Assembly: GCA_040387095.1 (NCBI GenBank)
Contig: JAZKEJ010000040.1
Location: forward strand, 1-37,154
Source: Methylotenera_A sp040387095
GTDB taxonomy: Bacteria > Pseudomonadota > Gammaproteobacteria > Burkholderiales > Methylophilaceae
Reading direction: 5' to 3'
DNA: 37,154 nt
Shown here: piece by piece, positions 24,109 to 32,323 of the stretch
How the letters are laid out: each line of letters begins with the position of its first letter
Position numbering within the stretch: position 1 is the first letter of the stretch
Notes under the pieces: generated by a model
Told to the model about the DNA's origin: nothing
Databases searched by the model: none
Seen by the model: the letters and a program-made list of their open reading frames with translations, nothing else
Made by a program: the position numbers and the translations under genes

Positions 24109-24304
24109 CGTCTTGTAAGAACATAAGGTGTTGCAACTAAGTTTTAAATCGTGCTGTAAGCGTCCGACAGTTAATTCCGACACAAATTTCCTGATTTATC
24201 TGATGTTGACCAACGTTAAAAATCTAGAAAATATGGTTCGTGGCTAATGCAATATTCAAGCCAAAAATATTCTAAATTAAAGTCTGAATAATAGGAGAAA
24301 CAAC

Positions 24305-24763
24305 ATGATGAATAATGACGATGCGATTTCAACATTGAATGATTTGATTGAAATCTCTAAAGATGGTGAAGAGGGATTTTTACAATCATCTAAGAGTGTA
24401 AATGACCCAAAGTTAAAAGCTTATTTTTTACACCGCTCACACGAAGTGAAACAAAGCGTATATGAGCTTCAGGCGCTTGTGCGTGAACTAGGTGGAAAAC
24501 CAGCAGAATCTGCATCAATTAGTGGCTACCTACATCGTCGCTGGATAGATATTAAAACGGCTATTTCAAGTAATGATAACTTAGCTGTATTAAACGAGGT
24601 AGAGCGCGGTGAAGATGTTGCATTAAATGCTTACCGCGAAGCTTCGCAAAAGGCATTGCCTGCCTCAGCCAACTTGCTTATTTTGCGCCAATTAAAAGGT
24701 GCGCAGCGTAATCATGACGAAGTAAAACAGTTACGCGATTCAGCTGAATTACAAACGCATTAA
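24305..24763 (+). CDS. PA2169-family four-helix-bundle protein (DUF2383)
   Basis: The 152 aa are wholly helical in character, with the family start (I-x-x-L-N-D-L-I-E) and an acidic/His pattern (E at 22-23, H43, H46-E47, E98, E101) suggestive of a ferritin-like metal site. Members occur in many proteobacteria with no assigned activity and are often stress-associated. AGGAG at 24293-24297 supports the first ATG; a second ATG follows directly. It is flanked by terminators on both sides, so it is probably monocistronic. Confidence 0.87.
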   Translation: MMNNDDAISTLNDLIEISKDGEEGFLQSSKSVNDPKLKAYFLHRSHEVKQSVYELQALVRELGGKPAESASISGYLHRRWIDIKTAISSNDNLAVLNEVERGEDVALNAYREASQKALPASANLLILRQLKGAQRNHDEVKQLRDSAELQTH

Positions 24764-24765
24764 CC

Positions 24766-24808
24766 TTAAGTGACTGCTATTTACTAGCAGTCACTTAACT
24801 CATTTTTA
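24766..24808 (+). terminator. Terminator after the PA2169-family gene
   Basis: A perfect 14-bp inverted repeat, TTAAGTGACTGCTA (24766-24779) and its complement (24785-24798), has a five-base loop. It starts 3 bases after the stop codon and is followed shortly by a five-T run. Confidence 0.75.
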
Positions 24809-24832
24809 TATTAATTATTGATAGGAATTTAG

Positions 24833-25231
24833 ATGAACCAATTTGTTTCGAGTATATTTGCTGTAGCACTTTCTGTTAGCGCATTTTCTGCTATATCTGC
24901 CACCACGCCTGACAATACGGATGATGGTAGCAATATTGGCACTTCAGAAACGCCGCAAATCAAACAACAGGAATTACGTGTTGATAAAGGCCCAATTGAA
25001 ACCAATACAGATAGCACAACGGATGATGCGAGTAATTTAGGTAACTCAGATTCACCGCAAGTTGTTAAGCAAAATGAGCGCGCAGACAAAGGTCCAACGC
25101 AAAATTCAACTGATTATGATCGCACTAAAAAGACTAAGCTGATGAAAACGAAAGAGAAAAATTCTGGCACAACAAAAGGCAATCAAATTCAGCCTAACCA
25201 GCCAGAAAGTGCTGCACCAGCGACAAAATAA
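24833..25231 (+). CDS. Small exported protein with two 26-residue repeats
   Basis: I do not recognise this 132 aa protein. Residues 1-23 look like a Sec signal peptide, with likely cleavage after a small residue near A20-A23. The mature part is hydrophilic and low in hydrophobics. It contains two aligned copies of a 26-residue unit, 29-54 and 63-88, both following T-D-D-x-S-N-x-G-x-S-x-x-P-Q ... R-x-D-K-G-P. A Lys-rich then Gln/Pro-rich tail follows, so it is probably disordered and periplasmic or secreted. AGGAA precedes the ATG at good spacing, and a terminator follows. Confidence 0.75.
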   Translation: MNQFVSSIFAVALSVSAFSAISATTPDNTDDGSNIGTSETPQIKQQELRVDKGPIETNTDSTTDDASNLGNSDSPQVVKQNERADKGPTQNSTDYDRTKKTKLMKTKEKNSGTTKGNQIQPNQPESAAPATK

Positions 25232-25261
25232 TATTGTAGTAAATTAGGCTTGATTGAAAGC

Positions 25262-25313
25262 AGGGTAATTTTGGATGGCTGAGTATGTTTGGCCATTAAA
25301 GTTACCCTTTTTT
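25262..25313 (+). terminator. Terminator after the repeat protein gene
   Basis: GGGTAATTTT (25263-25272) pairs with AAAGTTACCC (25298-25307) through one G-T wobble. The stem is partly extended inside and six T (25308-25313) follow. Confidence 0.7.
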
Positions 25314-25383
25314 GCGCCAGTTTAATGCGCACTTAAACAGTGCATGTTGTAGAATTGCTGCAAATTTTGTTGATGGATGATAA

Positions 25384-26568
25384 GTGAATAAATTTGCAGA
25401 TTGGATAAAAGGCTTTGCTCCAGAGCCTATTTCGGTTAATTATGTAGAAAGGTTACGTGCTTGCTTCGGTGCCTTAATCGGCATTTTATTAACTGGTTTG
25501 CTCACGTACTGGATGGAAGGAAATACCGATTCCATTCCTTATCTTATAGCGCCTATGGGCGCTTCTGCCGTATTGTTGTTTGCAGTTCCATCTAGTCCAT
25601 TAGCACAGCCTTGGTCGATTATCGGCGGGAATATTTCGGCTGCATTGGTCGGTGTGACTTGCGCGCTTTGGATCAATAATCTGGCAATAGCTGCCGCTTG
25701 CGCTATTGGTATCTCGATCGCGGTCATGTTTCTCCTGCGTTGTTTACATCCGCCAAGCGGTGCAGTGGCGTTAACTGCAGTATTGGGCGGGCCAGCGATT
25801 GTAGATCAAGGCTACGCTTTTGTTTTATCTCCCGTAGGCATTAACTCTTTTTTGCTGTTAATTGTGGCGCTTATTTACAATAATTTGACGCGTCGCGCTT
25901 ATCCGCATTCAACCAAAATGGCGGATGCTCACAAGACAAAGGATATTCCAGCCGAAATGCGATTTGGTTTTACATCGCATGACTTGGATGAAGTGCTAAA
26001 AGAATATAACCAAGTGTTGGATGTGAGTCGTGATGATTTGCAGAGCCTGTTGCAGCAAACCGAGATGCATGCTTATCGCCGCCGTTTTGGTGAAATTACC
26101 TGCGCGGATATTATGTCCAAGGATGTGATTAGTGTGGAATTTGGCACAGAGCTAGAAGACGCTTGGGCTTTATTGAGAAAGCATCAGATTAAAGCGTTAC
26201 CGGTATTAGATAGGGCACGGCGAGTAACTGGCATTATTACGCAAATTGACTTTATGAAAAATGCCAATTTAGACGTGTATGAAGGGTTTGAGACAAAGCT
26301 CAGGCGATTCATTCAGAGAACCACACAACTGTATTCAGAAAAACCAGAAGTAGTCGGACAAATCATGACGTCGCCTGCGGTCACCGCCAATGTCGATATG
26401 CATATTATTGAATTGATTCCGTTAATGACACAGCATGGCGTGCATCATCATATTCCCGTAGTGGATCAAAATCGTCGATTAGTCGGCATTGTGACTCAAT
26501 CTGATTTGGTGTCTGCGCTGTATCATGGACGGGTTGCCAATTTGCGTACATTAGGCTTGTCATCTTAA
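25384..26568 (+). CDS. HPP-family membrane protein with two CBS domains
   Basis: The 394 aa have an N-terminal HPP domain (about 20-175) with four to five hydrophobic segments and the motifs A-P-M-G-A-S-A-V-L-L-F (56-66) and H-P-P-S-G-A (122-127). A C-terminal CBS pair (about 245-300 and 325-390) follows. HPP proteins are integral membrane proteins of poorly known function; plant and cyanobacterial members have been linked to nitrite transport. CBS domains usually sense adenine nucleotides, suggesting a regulated transporter. The GTG start is forced because a stop codon lies directly before it in frame. Confidence 0.88.
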   Translation: MNKFADWIKGFAPEPISVNYVERLRACFGALIGILLTGLLTYWMEGNTDSIPYLIAPMGASAVLLFAVPSSPLAQPWSIIGGNISAALVGVTCALWINNLAIAAACAIGISIAVMFLLRCLHPPSGAVALTAVLGGPAIVDQGYAFVLSPVGINSFLLLIVALIYNNLTRRAYPHSTKMADAHKTKDIPAEMRFGFTSHDLDEVLKEYNQVLDVSRDDLQSLLQQTEMHAYRRRFGEITCADIMSKDVISVEFGTELEDAWALLRKHQIKALPVLDRARRVTGIITQIDFMKNANLDVYEGFETKLRRFIQRTTQLYSEKPEVVGQIMTSPAVTANVDMHIIELIPLMTQHGVHHHIPVVDQNRRLVGIVTQSDLVSALYHGRVANLRTLGLSS

Positions 26569-26771
26569 TGGCTGATTTTTTGCTAACTGGTTTTTAATAC
26601 CTGATTTGCTAACCCAAGTTACTTAATGCCGAGTTATTCAGTGGTAGTTATTTAAGATATTTATTGCCAATCATATTTAATCTGCGACTGATCACACTCA
26701 CTACAAAAAGCAATATTGATGCACAATTTATGCAGTATGATGCAATTTAAACTTAATTTTTAGGTAGAAGT

Positions 26772-27791
26772 ATGACGATTTTAATTACAGGCGGCGCGGG
26801 TTATATCGGTTCGCATACCAGTTTGCAAATGTTGGCAGCAGGGCATGAGATTGTCGTGGTCGATAATTTGTCTAATAGCTCGCAAGAATCGCTTGTTCGT
26901 GTGCAGAAAATTGCTGGCAAGACCATTCCGTTTATTCAAGCAGATATTCGTGATAAGCAGGCGATGCGTGCCATTTTTGACAAGTATCCAATCACGGCAG
27001 TCATCCATTTTGCTGGCCTTAAAGCAGTGGGCGAATCAACCGAAAAGCCACAACTGTATTACGATAATAATGTAGTGGGAAGCTTGAACCTGTTTGAGGT
27101 GATGGCGGAATGTAACGTAAAAAATATCGTATTCAGTTCATCAGCCACTGTATATGGCGATCCAGCCGTTGTGCCGATTAAAGAAGATTTTGCGCTTAGC
27201 GCGACCAATCCTTATGGCCGTTCTAAACTGATGATTGAAGATATTCTGCGTGATTTACACAAAGCGGACAACACTTGGCGCATTGCTTTGCTGCGCTACT
27301 TTAATCCAATAGGCGCGCATAGTAGTGGTTTGATTGGCGAAGATCCAAATGGTGTTCCTAATAATTTGTTGCCATATGTGGCACAAGTTGCGGTGGGCCG
27401 TTTAAGCAAGCTGCGCGTTTTTGGCAACGATTACGCCACACATGATGGCACCGGTGTGCGTGATTATATTCATGTGATGGACTTAGCCGATGGGCATGTG
27501 GCGGCACTGGATTACTTAAGCAAAAATCAAAGCATGATTACAGTTAATCTGGGCACAGGTATTGGTTATAGCGTGTTGGATGTAGTGAACGCATTTGCAA
27601 AAAACAGCGAAAAAGATATTCCTTACGAAATATTGCCGAGACGTTTGGGCGATGTGGCGATTAATTATGCGGATGCCAGTGTGGCAAAAAATTTACTGGG
27701 CTGGCAAGCAAGCCGCAGTTTAGACGATATGTGTGCCGACACTTGGCGCTGGCAATCCAGCAATCCGAATGGATTTAATACCGCAGGTTAA
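26772..27791 (+). CDS. galE: UDP-glucose 4-epimerase
   Basis: GalE interconverts UDP-glucose and UDP-galactose in the cytoplasm with bound NAD. The NAD-binding G-G-A-G-Y-I-G is at 7-13, S124 lies in S-S-S-A-T-V-Y-G, and the catalytic Y148-x3-K152 in N-P-Y-G-R-S-K. The substrate-binding F-N-P-I-G-A-H-x-S-G segment follows. The 339 aa is the usual length. It stands alone, about 4 kb from the glycan island, and probably feeds general surface glycan synthesis including the island. Confidence 0.95.
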   Translation: MTILITGGAGYIGSHTSLQMLAAGHEIVVVDNLSNSSQESLVRVQKIAGKTIPFIQADIRDKQAMRAIFDKYPITAVIHFAGLKAVGESTEKPQLYYDNNVVGSLNLFEVMAECNVKNIVFSSSATVYGDPAVVPIKEDFALSATNPYGRSKLMIEDILRDLHKADNTWRIALLRYFNPIGAHSSGLIGEDPNGVPNNLLPYVAQVAVGRLSKLRVFGNDYATHDGTGVRDYIHVMDLADGHVAALDYLSKNQSMITVNLGTGIGYSVLDVVNAFAKNSEKDIPYEILPRRLGDVAINYADASVAKNLLGWQASRSLDDMCADTWRWQSSNPNGFNTAG

Positions 27792-27838
27792 CTTGCAAAG
27801 ATTTTATTTTTATGAGTCTTGTAACCTATTTGAGGTCA

Positions 27839-28021
27839 TTAATAAATAACATGCGCATGGGGTGCTTGCTCTTGGAAATTAATATGCTCAAAGTTTAAGC
27901 GAATAATGTCATCCACAGTAGTAGTACCAATGCCGATTGTATCTAGATGCTCGTTTTCGCTAACAAGCTCGGCTTCATAATAATCATTGCGCAATTCACG
28001 TAATCTGCTTAAAAGTTTCAT
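27839..28021 (-). CDS. Small hypothetical protein
   Basis: A 60 aa ORF with ATG start and TAA stop, convergent with galE. The N-terminus is basic and helical (R-L-R-E-L-R-N-D), the middle acidic. No known domain is evident. A GGAT sits about nine bases before the ATG. The ORF does not overlap another gene and its composition looks protein-like, but there is no independent support. Confidence 0.4.
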   Translation of the reverse strand: MKLLSRLRELRNDYYEAELVSENEHLDTIGIGTTTVDDIIRLNFEHINFQEQAPHAHVIY

Positions 28022-28143
28022 GGTTAATATCCGTTAATAAAAACAACAGTATTACCGCGAAATATTTCAATTTGATTTTATCAATATGTCAATTTGGTGA
28101 TTTTGTAGGCTGCAGTGTAATAAACAAAAAAACTAAAAACTAC

Positions 28144-28722
28144 TTAAAACAAGCTGTTTTGTGGCGATAAAAATGGTTCTGCAACACGGCAAATGACTTT
28201 ATCGCCCAGCGATAATTTCCCACTTTCAATTACTTTTGCGGTCACGCCACCATGACCACGCATGGCGTTATACGCGCCTTTGCCCAGTACTATTTCCATT
28301 TTAGAACAAGGCTCGCATGGCCCTGTAATTTCCAAAACTACTTCGCCAATTTTTAACTGCATGGTTTGATCTCTGAACAAACTTTTGGCCGCCAATAAAT
28401 TAATGCCGGAAACGACTAAATTTCTTCTCAGCAAAACCGCATCAACTGGTTTGCCCAGCAGTTGTGCAATGACAGCAAGATGTTCCGCCTGTATCAATGT
28501 CACTTGTCGCTTTGAGCCGTTTTGATGAGCTGGATTAAGCGATTTAGCCAGCGCCGTTCTGTCCCCTTGCAAGCCAAGCCCAGCAAGCGCAGTAGCTTCA
28601 TGCGTTTGCACACAGGCGACGCCACGCGTCGGGCGCAGGTAAATCGATTCTAATTTGCCATGCTGCGCAAACTGCGTGCTTAAGTCGCGCAAGGTTGAAT
28701 GGTGGGATTGTGATATTGTCAT
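28144..28722 (-). CDS. MOSC domain-containing protein
   Basis: The 192 aa form a single MOSC domain like E. coli YiiM/YuaD relatives. The core shows G-L-x-G-D-R (50-55), the L-R-R-N-L-V-V-S-G-I-N-L stretch (98-109) and G-P-C-E-P-C-S-K-M-E, whose Cys is the conserved family cysteine. MOSC proteins bind molybdenum cofactor or sulfur carriers and often detoxify N-hydroxylated bases. The exact role here is inferred only at family level. It is divergent from the exonuclease fusion gene. Confidence 0.88.
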   Translation of the reverse strand: MTISQSHHSTLRDLSTQFAQHGKLESIYLRPTRGVACVQTHEATALAGLGLQGDRTALAKSLNPAHQNGSKRQVTLIQAEHLAVIAQLLGKPVDAVLLRRNLVVSGINLLAAKSLFRDQTMQLKIGEVVLEITGPCEPCSKMEIVLGKGAYNAMRGHGGVTAKVIESGKLSLGDKVICRVAEPFLSPQNSLF

Positions 28723-28839
28723 AGCGTTAGATACTTTACCGACCGTGTAGATTATTAAAACTTCAGATTAAAGCGAATACAGTAAGCGATACGCTTGATT
28801 AACACACCTTTTTTTGCATTTAAAAAGCATTCACTATCC

Positions 28840-30264
28840 ATGATTATGTTGCCAGCTATTACCTATTTAGATCTTGAAACCACTGGTGCCACGCCATTAC
28901 GCGACCGTATCACTGAAATTGCTTTAGTACGATTCGAAAATGGTGAAGAGGTTGCGCGCTGGCAAACATTAGTGAATCCACAGCAGCCAATTCCTGCATT
29001 CATTCAGCAATTAACTACTATTAATAATGAAATGGTTGCGAATGCCCCGGTTTTTGCCGATGTGGCGGATAAACTGCTGGGTTTTTTAGAAGGTTCTGTA
29101 CTGGCCGCGCACAATGTGCGTTTTGATCATGGCTTCATCAAGGCGGAATTCAAGCGTATCGGCATTACATTGCGACAAAAAGTGTTATGTACCGTCAAGC
29201 TTTCGCGCCTGCTTTATCCGCAACACAAAAGCCACGGTTTAGATGCAATCATGCAGCGGCATCATCTGGCTACGATCGCGCGCCATCGCGCCATGGGTGA
29301 TGTGGAAGTGATGCTGGCTTTTTTGGACTCGGCCAGACTTGAGCTGGGCGAAGCGCCCGTTTTTCGTGCCGCCGCACAGTTAATGAATCAACCGAGCTTG
29401 CCTTCTCATTTAGATGCGAATCTATTGGAAGATATGCCTGAAACGCCAGGTGTTTACTTGTTTTATGGCGAAAATGCTTTGCCGCTTTATATCGGAAAAA
29501 GTCGCAATATCCGCGCGCGCGTTTTGGCGCATTTCAGTTCAGATCATTCATCTGCAAAAGAAATGCGTATTTCGCAACAAATTAAACATATTGAGTGGTT
29601 AACAACGGCGGGTGATTTTAGTGCTTTATTGCTGGAATCTAAACTGGTAAAGGAACGCCAGCCGATTCATAATCGCCAGCTACGCAATGAACGACAGATA
29701 TGCAGCTGGAAACTGAATGCTGATGCGCAAGCAAAAAATCTACTAACGCTAGTGCATGATGGCGATATTAACCCTGCGGAATTGGGCAGACTATTTGGTA
29801 CATTTAAAAGCAAGCGCCAGGCGATAGAGGCTTTGCGCAAAATAGCCGAAGCGCATCAGTTATGTCCGCGTTTATTAGGTTTGGAGCCGGCCGGCAATGG
29901 CGCGTGTTTTTCCAGCCAAGTCAAAAGGTGCAAAGGCGCTTGCTGTGGACACGAATCGCTTGAAATACATTATTTGCGTTTGCAACAGGCTTTGGTGGCA
30001 CACAAACTTAAAAGTTGGCCTTACGCAGGCAAAATCGGCATATGCGAGCAAAATGCCGAAAATGACAAGATACAGTTGCATGTTTTTGAGTATTGGACGT
30101 ATTTAGGCGCAATCGAACATGACGCAGACTTAAGCGAGTTATTGCAACAGAAAGTGGAATTCAAGTTTGATCTGGATACTTATAAATTATTATTAAAGGC
30201 ATTTAATCAGCCGAAAACGCATATCGTGCAATTGTCAGTAGCTGAAGCTTCAACGCTGACTTAA
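28840..30264 (+). CDS. DEDDh exonuclease-GIY-YIG nuclease fusion (DnaQ/Cho-like)
   Basis: The N-terminal DnaQ-like 3'-5' exonuclease (about 8-170) has D11-x-E13 in Y-L-D-L-E-T-T-G, D96 in H-N-V-R-F-D-H-G-F and H149...D154 in H-R-A-M-G-D. A GIY-YIG domain follows (about 200-285) with G-V-Y-L-F and L-Y-I-G-K-S, as in the UvrC N-terminal half and Cho. A Cys-containing C-terminal segment (C-K-G-A-C-C-G) resembles the UvrC-like Cys motif. It probably acts in DNA repair. I chose ATG 28840; ATG 28846 is equally possible, and a TTG at 28795 is unlikely. Confidence 0.88.
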   Translation: MIMLPAITYLDLETTGATPLRDRITEIALVRFENGEEVARWQTLVNPQQPIPAFIQQLTTINNEMVANAPVFADVADKLLGFLEGSVLAAHNVRFDHGFIKAEFKRIGITLRQKVLCTVKLSRLLYPQHKSHGLDAIMQRHHLATIARHRAMGDVEVMLAFLDSARLELGEAPVFRAAAQLMNQPSLPSHLDANLLEDMPETPGVYLFYGENALPLYIGKSRNIRARVLAHFSSDHSSAKEMRISQQIKHIEWLTTAGDFSALLLESKLVKERQPIHNRQLRNERQICSWKLNADAQAKNLLTLVHDGDINPAELGRLFGTFKSKRQAIEALRKIAEAHQLCPRLLGLEPAGNGACFSSQVKRCKGACCGHESLEIHYLRLQQALVAHKLKSWPYAGKIGICEQNAENDKIQLHVFEYWTYLGAIEHDADLSELLQQKVEFKFDLDTYKLLLKAFNQPKTHIVQLSVAEASTLT

Positions 30265-30327
30265 TCACTCAGTTTGCTTCTCAATTTAGTCGCTGTTTGC
30301 CTTAAGCAAGCGGATTCGCAAGGTACA

Positions 30328-32178
30328 ATGGCGGTGATGAATTTAACTTACTCGCAAACCAGCGCCCGGCAGCGCCTTCAAGATGTATTCGGATATTCCA
30401 GTTTCAGAGGCGAGCAGCAAGCCATTATCGAACACGTTGTGGCTGGCGGTGACGCACTGGTTTTGATGCCCACCGGCGGTGGAAAGTCGCTTTGTTATCA
30501 ACTACCTGCTTTGCTGCGCGAAGGTGTGGCAATTGTGGTTTCGCCACTCATCGCACTGATGCAGGACCAGGTGGATGCCTTGCAGCAATTAGGCGTTAAA
30601 GCAGCATTTTTAAACTCCAGTTTAAGCCCAGATGAGTCGCGTGGAGTGACTGCGCAGTTAATCCAAGGCGAACTGGATATTTTGTACGTAGCGCCAGAGC
30701 GGCTTTTGTTAAGCGGCTTTTTGGCACAGCTGGAACAAATCGAAATGCATACCGGTATTGCGCTGTTTGCTATTGATGAAGCGCATTGCGTATCGCAATG
30801 GGGACATGATTTTAGACCTGAATATCGCAATTTAACCGCATTGCATGAGCGCTTTCCCAATGTGCCTCGGATTGCGCTGACAGCCACGGCCGACGCGCCA
30901 ACTCGGGCGGAAATCGTTGAGCGCCTGTCTTTAGAAAATGCACAGCAGTTTGTATCCAGTTTCGACCGCCCCAATATTCGCTACCGCGTCACGCCAAAAC
31001 TTAAAGCGCGCGAGCAGTTAGAGACTTTTTTAGCTGCTGAACATGCCAATGATGCGGGAATTGTATATTGTTTGTCGCGCCGAAAAGTAGATGAAACCGC
31101 GGAGTGGCTTAAAGCGCGCGGTTGGGATGCGCTGCCTTATCATGCTGGTTTGGATGCGGGTGTGCGCAACCAGAACCAACGCCGATTTTTACGCGAAGAA
31201 GGCGTGATTATGGTGGCGACTATTGCGTTTGGCATGGGTATTGATAAACCGAATGTACGTTTTGTCGCGCATCTGGATTTACCCAAAAGTATGGAAAGCT
31301 ATTATCAGGAAACAGGCCGCGCCGGGCGCGATGGTTTGCCTGCCAATGCCTGGATGACATTTGGTCTGGGTGATGTTGTGAGCATGCGACAAATGCTGGA
31401 TTCCAGCGATGCGTCAGAAGCGCGCAAACAGGTTGAGCGGCAAAAGTTAGATGCGCTTTTGGGTTTTTGCGAGTCAGTGAGTTGTCGCCACCAAACAATA
31501 TTGCGCTATTTTGGCGAGCAGCACGCGGGCAATTGCGGACAATGCGATAACTGCCTGCAGCCTGTGGATACTTGGGATGCGACGCAAGCTGCTCAAATGG
31601 CACTTTCTGCGGTGTATCGTACTGGTCAACGTTTTGGTGTGGTGCATTTACTGGACGTGTTAATGGGTAAAAACAGTCCAAAAGTGGCGCAATTTAATCA
31701 CCAGACATTAACGGTTTTTGGTGTAGGTAAAGAGCTTGCGCAATCGCAGTGGAATAGCGTGTTCAGGCAATTGGTCGCTGGCGGTTTCTTGCACTCGGAT
31801 ATTGATGCACACGGCGGCTTAAAACTTACAGAAGCAGCGCGACCAGTGTTAAAAGGGTTGGCAGAAGTATGGTTAAGGCGCGATGCAGAGATTGAAAACC
31901 GTAAAGTCAGCAAGGCGGGGCGTAGCGCAAGCGCCAAAGCAGCTTACGATGGGCTTGCTGATGATCCGTTATGGCTGGCTTTAAAAGCCAAGCGTTTAGA
32001 ACTCGCGCGCGAACAAGCTGTGCCACCTTACGTGATTTTTCATGACAGCACCTTGATTGAAATTTTAAATCGTCGGCCCAGTAGTCTGGTTGAAATGAGT
32101 CAGATTATGGGTGTTGGGCGGGCTAAATTAGACCGTTACGGAGAAGATTTTTTAAATGTGCTACTTGAACATGCATAG
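30328..32178 (+). CDS. recQ: ATP-dependent DNA helicase RecQ
   Basis: RecQ is a 3'-5' DNA helicase used in recombination and replication-fork repair. Motif I P-T-G-G-G-K-S is at 48-54, the DEAH box at 150-153 (in I-D-E-A-H-C-V-S-Q-W-G), and motif VI lies in Q-E-T-G-R-A-G-R-D-G. A zinc-binding RQC segment has Cys spacing C-G-Q-C-D-N-C. A C-terminal HRDC domain covers the last 80 residues. The 616 aa is close to E. coli RecQ. AAGG just before the ATG at 30328 supports that start; a TTG at 30274 is unlikely. It follows the exonuclease fusion by 63 nt on the same strand. Confidence 0.95.
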   Translation: MAVMNLTYSQTSARQRLQDVFGYSSFRGEQQAIIEHVVAGGDALVLMPTGGGKSLCYQLPALLREGVAIVVSPLIALMQDQVDALQQLGVKAAFLNSSLSPDESRGVTAQLIQGELDILYVAPERLLLSGFLAQLEQIEMHTGIALFAIDEAHCVSQWGHDFRPEYRNLTALHERFPNVPRIALTATADAPTRAEIVERLSLENAQQFVSSFDRPNIRYRVTPKLKAREQLETFLAAEHANDAGIVYCLSRRKVDETAEWLKARGWDALPYHAGLDAGVRNQNQRRFLREEGVIMVATIAFGMGIDKPNVRFVAHLDLPKSMESYYQETGRAGRDGLPANAWMTFGLGDVVSMRQMLDSSDASEARKQVERQKLDALLGFCESVSCRHQTILRYFGEQHAGNCGQCDNCLQPVDTWDATQAAQMALSAVYRTGQRFGVVHLLDVLMGKNSPKVAQFNHQTLTVFGVGKELAQSQWNSVFRQLVAGGFLHSDIDAHGGLKLTEAARPVLKGLAEVWLRRDAEIENRKVSKAGRSASAKAAYDGLADDPLWLALKAKRLELAREQAVPPYVIFHDSTLIEILNRRPSSLVEMSQIMGVGRAKLDRYGEDFLNVLLEHA

Positions 32179-32255
32179 ACAAATCTGAGCAATTTGCAAA
32201 GATACGTCATCAGTTTTTGTCAGAATAATCCTACAATTAGTTTCAATCTATCTGA

Positions 32256-32284
32256 TTATTGAAAAGTTTTTTCAACCCTATAAT
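32256..32284 (+). promoter_or_regulatory. Possible promoter of glgX
   Basis: A perfect TATAAT (32279-32284) lies 40 bases before the glgX start. TTATTG (32256-32261) at 17-bp spacing is a weak -35. A better-looking TTGAAA (32259-32264) is only 14 bp away. Confidence 0.4.
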
Positions 32285-32323
32285 CGCAAAAACTAACTAT
32301 TTAATCTAAAAAGGATTTTGCCA

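Noticed and set aside
30274..30327. RecQ start at TTG
   Set aside because: The extra residues are not RecQ-like, and AAGG lies just before the ATG at 30328.
32259..32284. TTGAAA/TATAAT as the glgX promoter
   Set aside because: The spacer is only 14 bp, too short for a normal sigma70 promoter. A weaker hexamer at 17 bp is reported instead.
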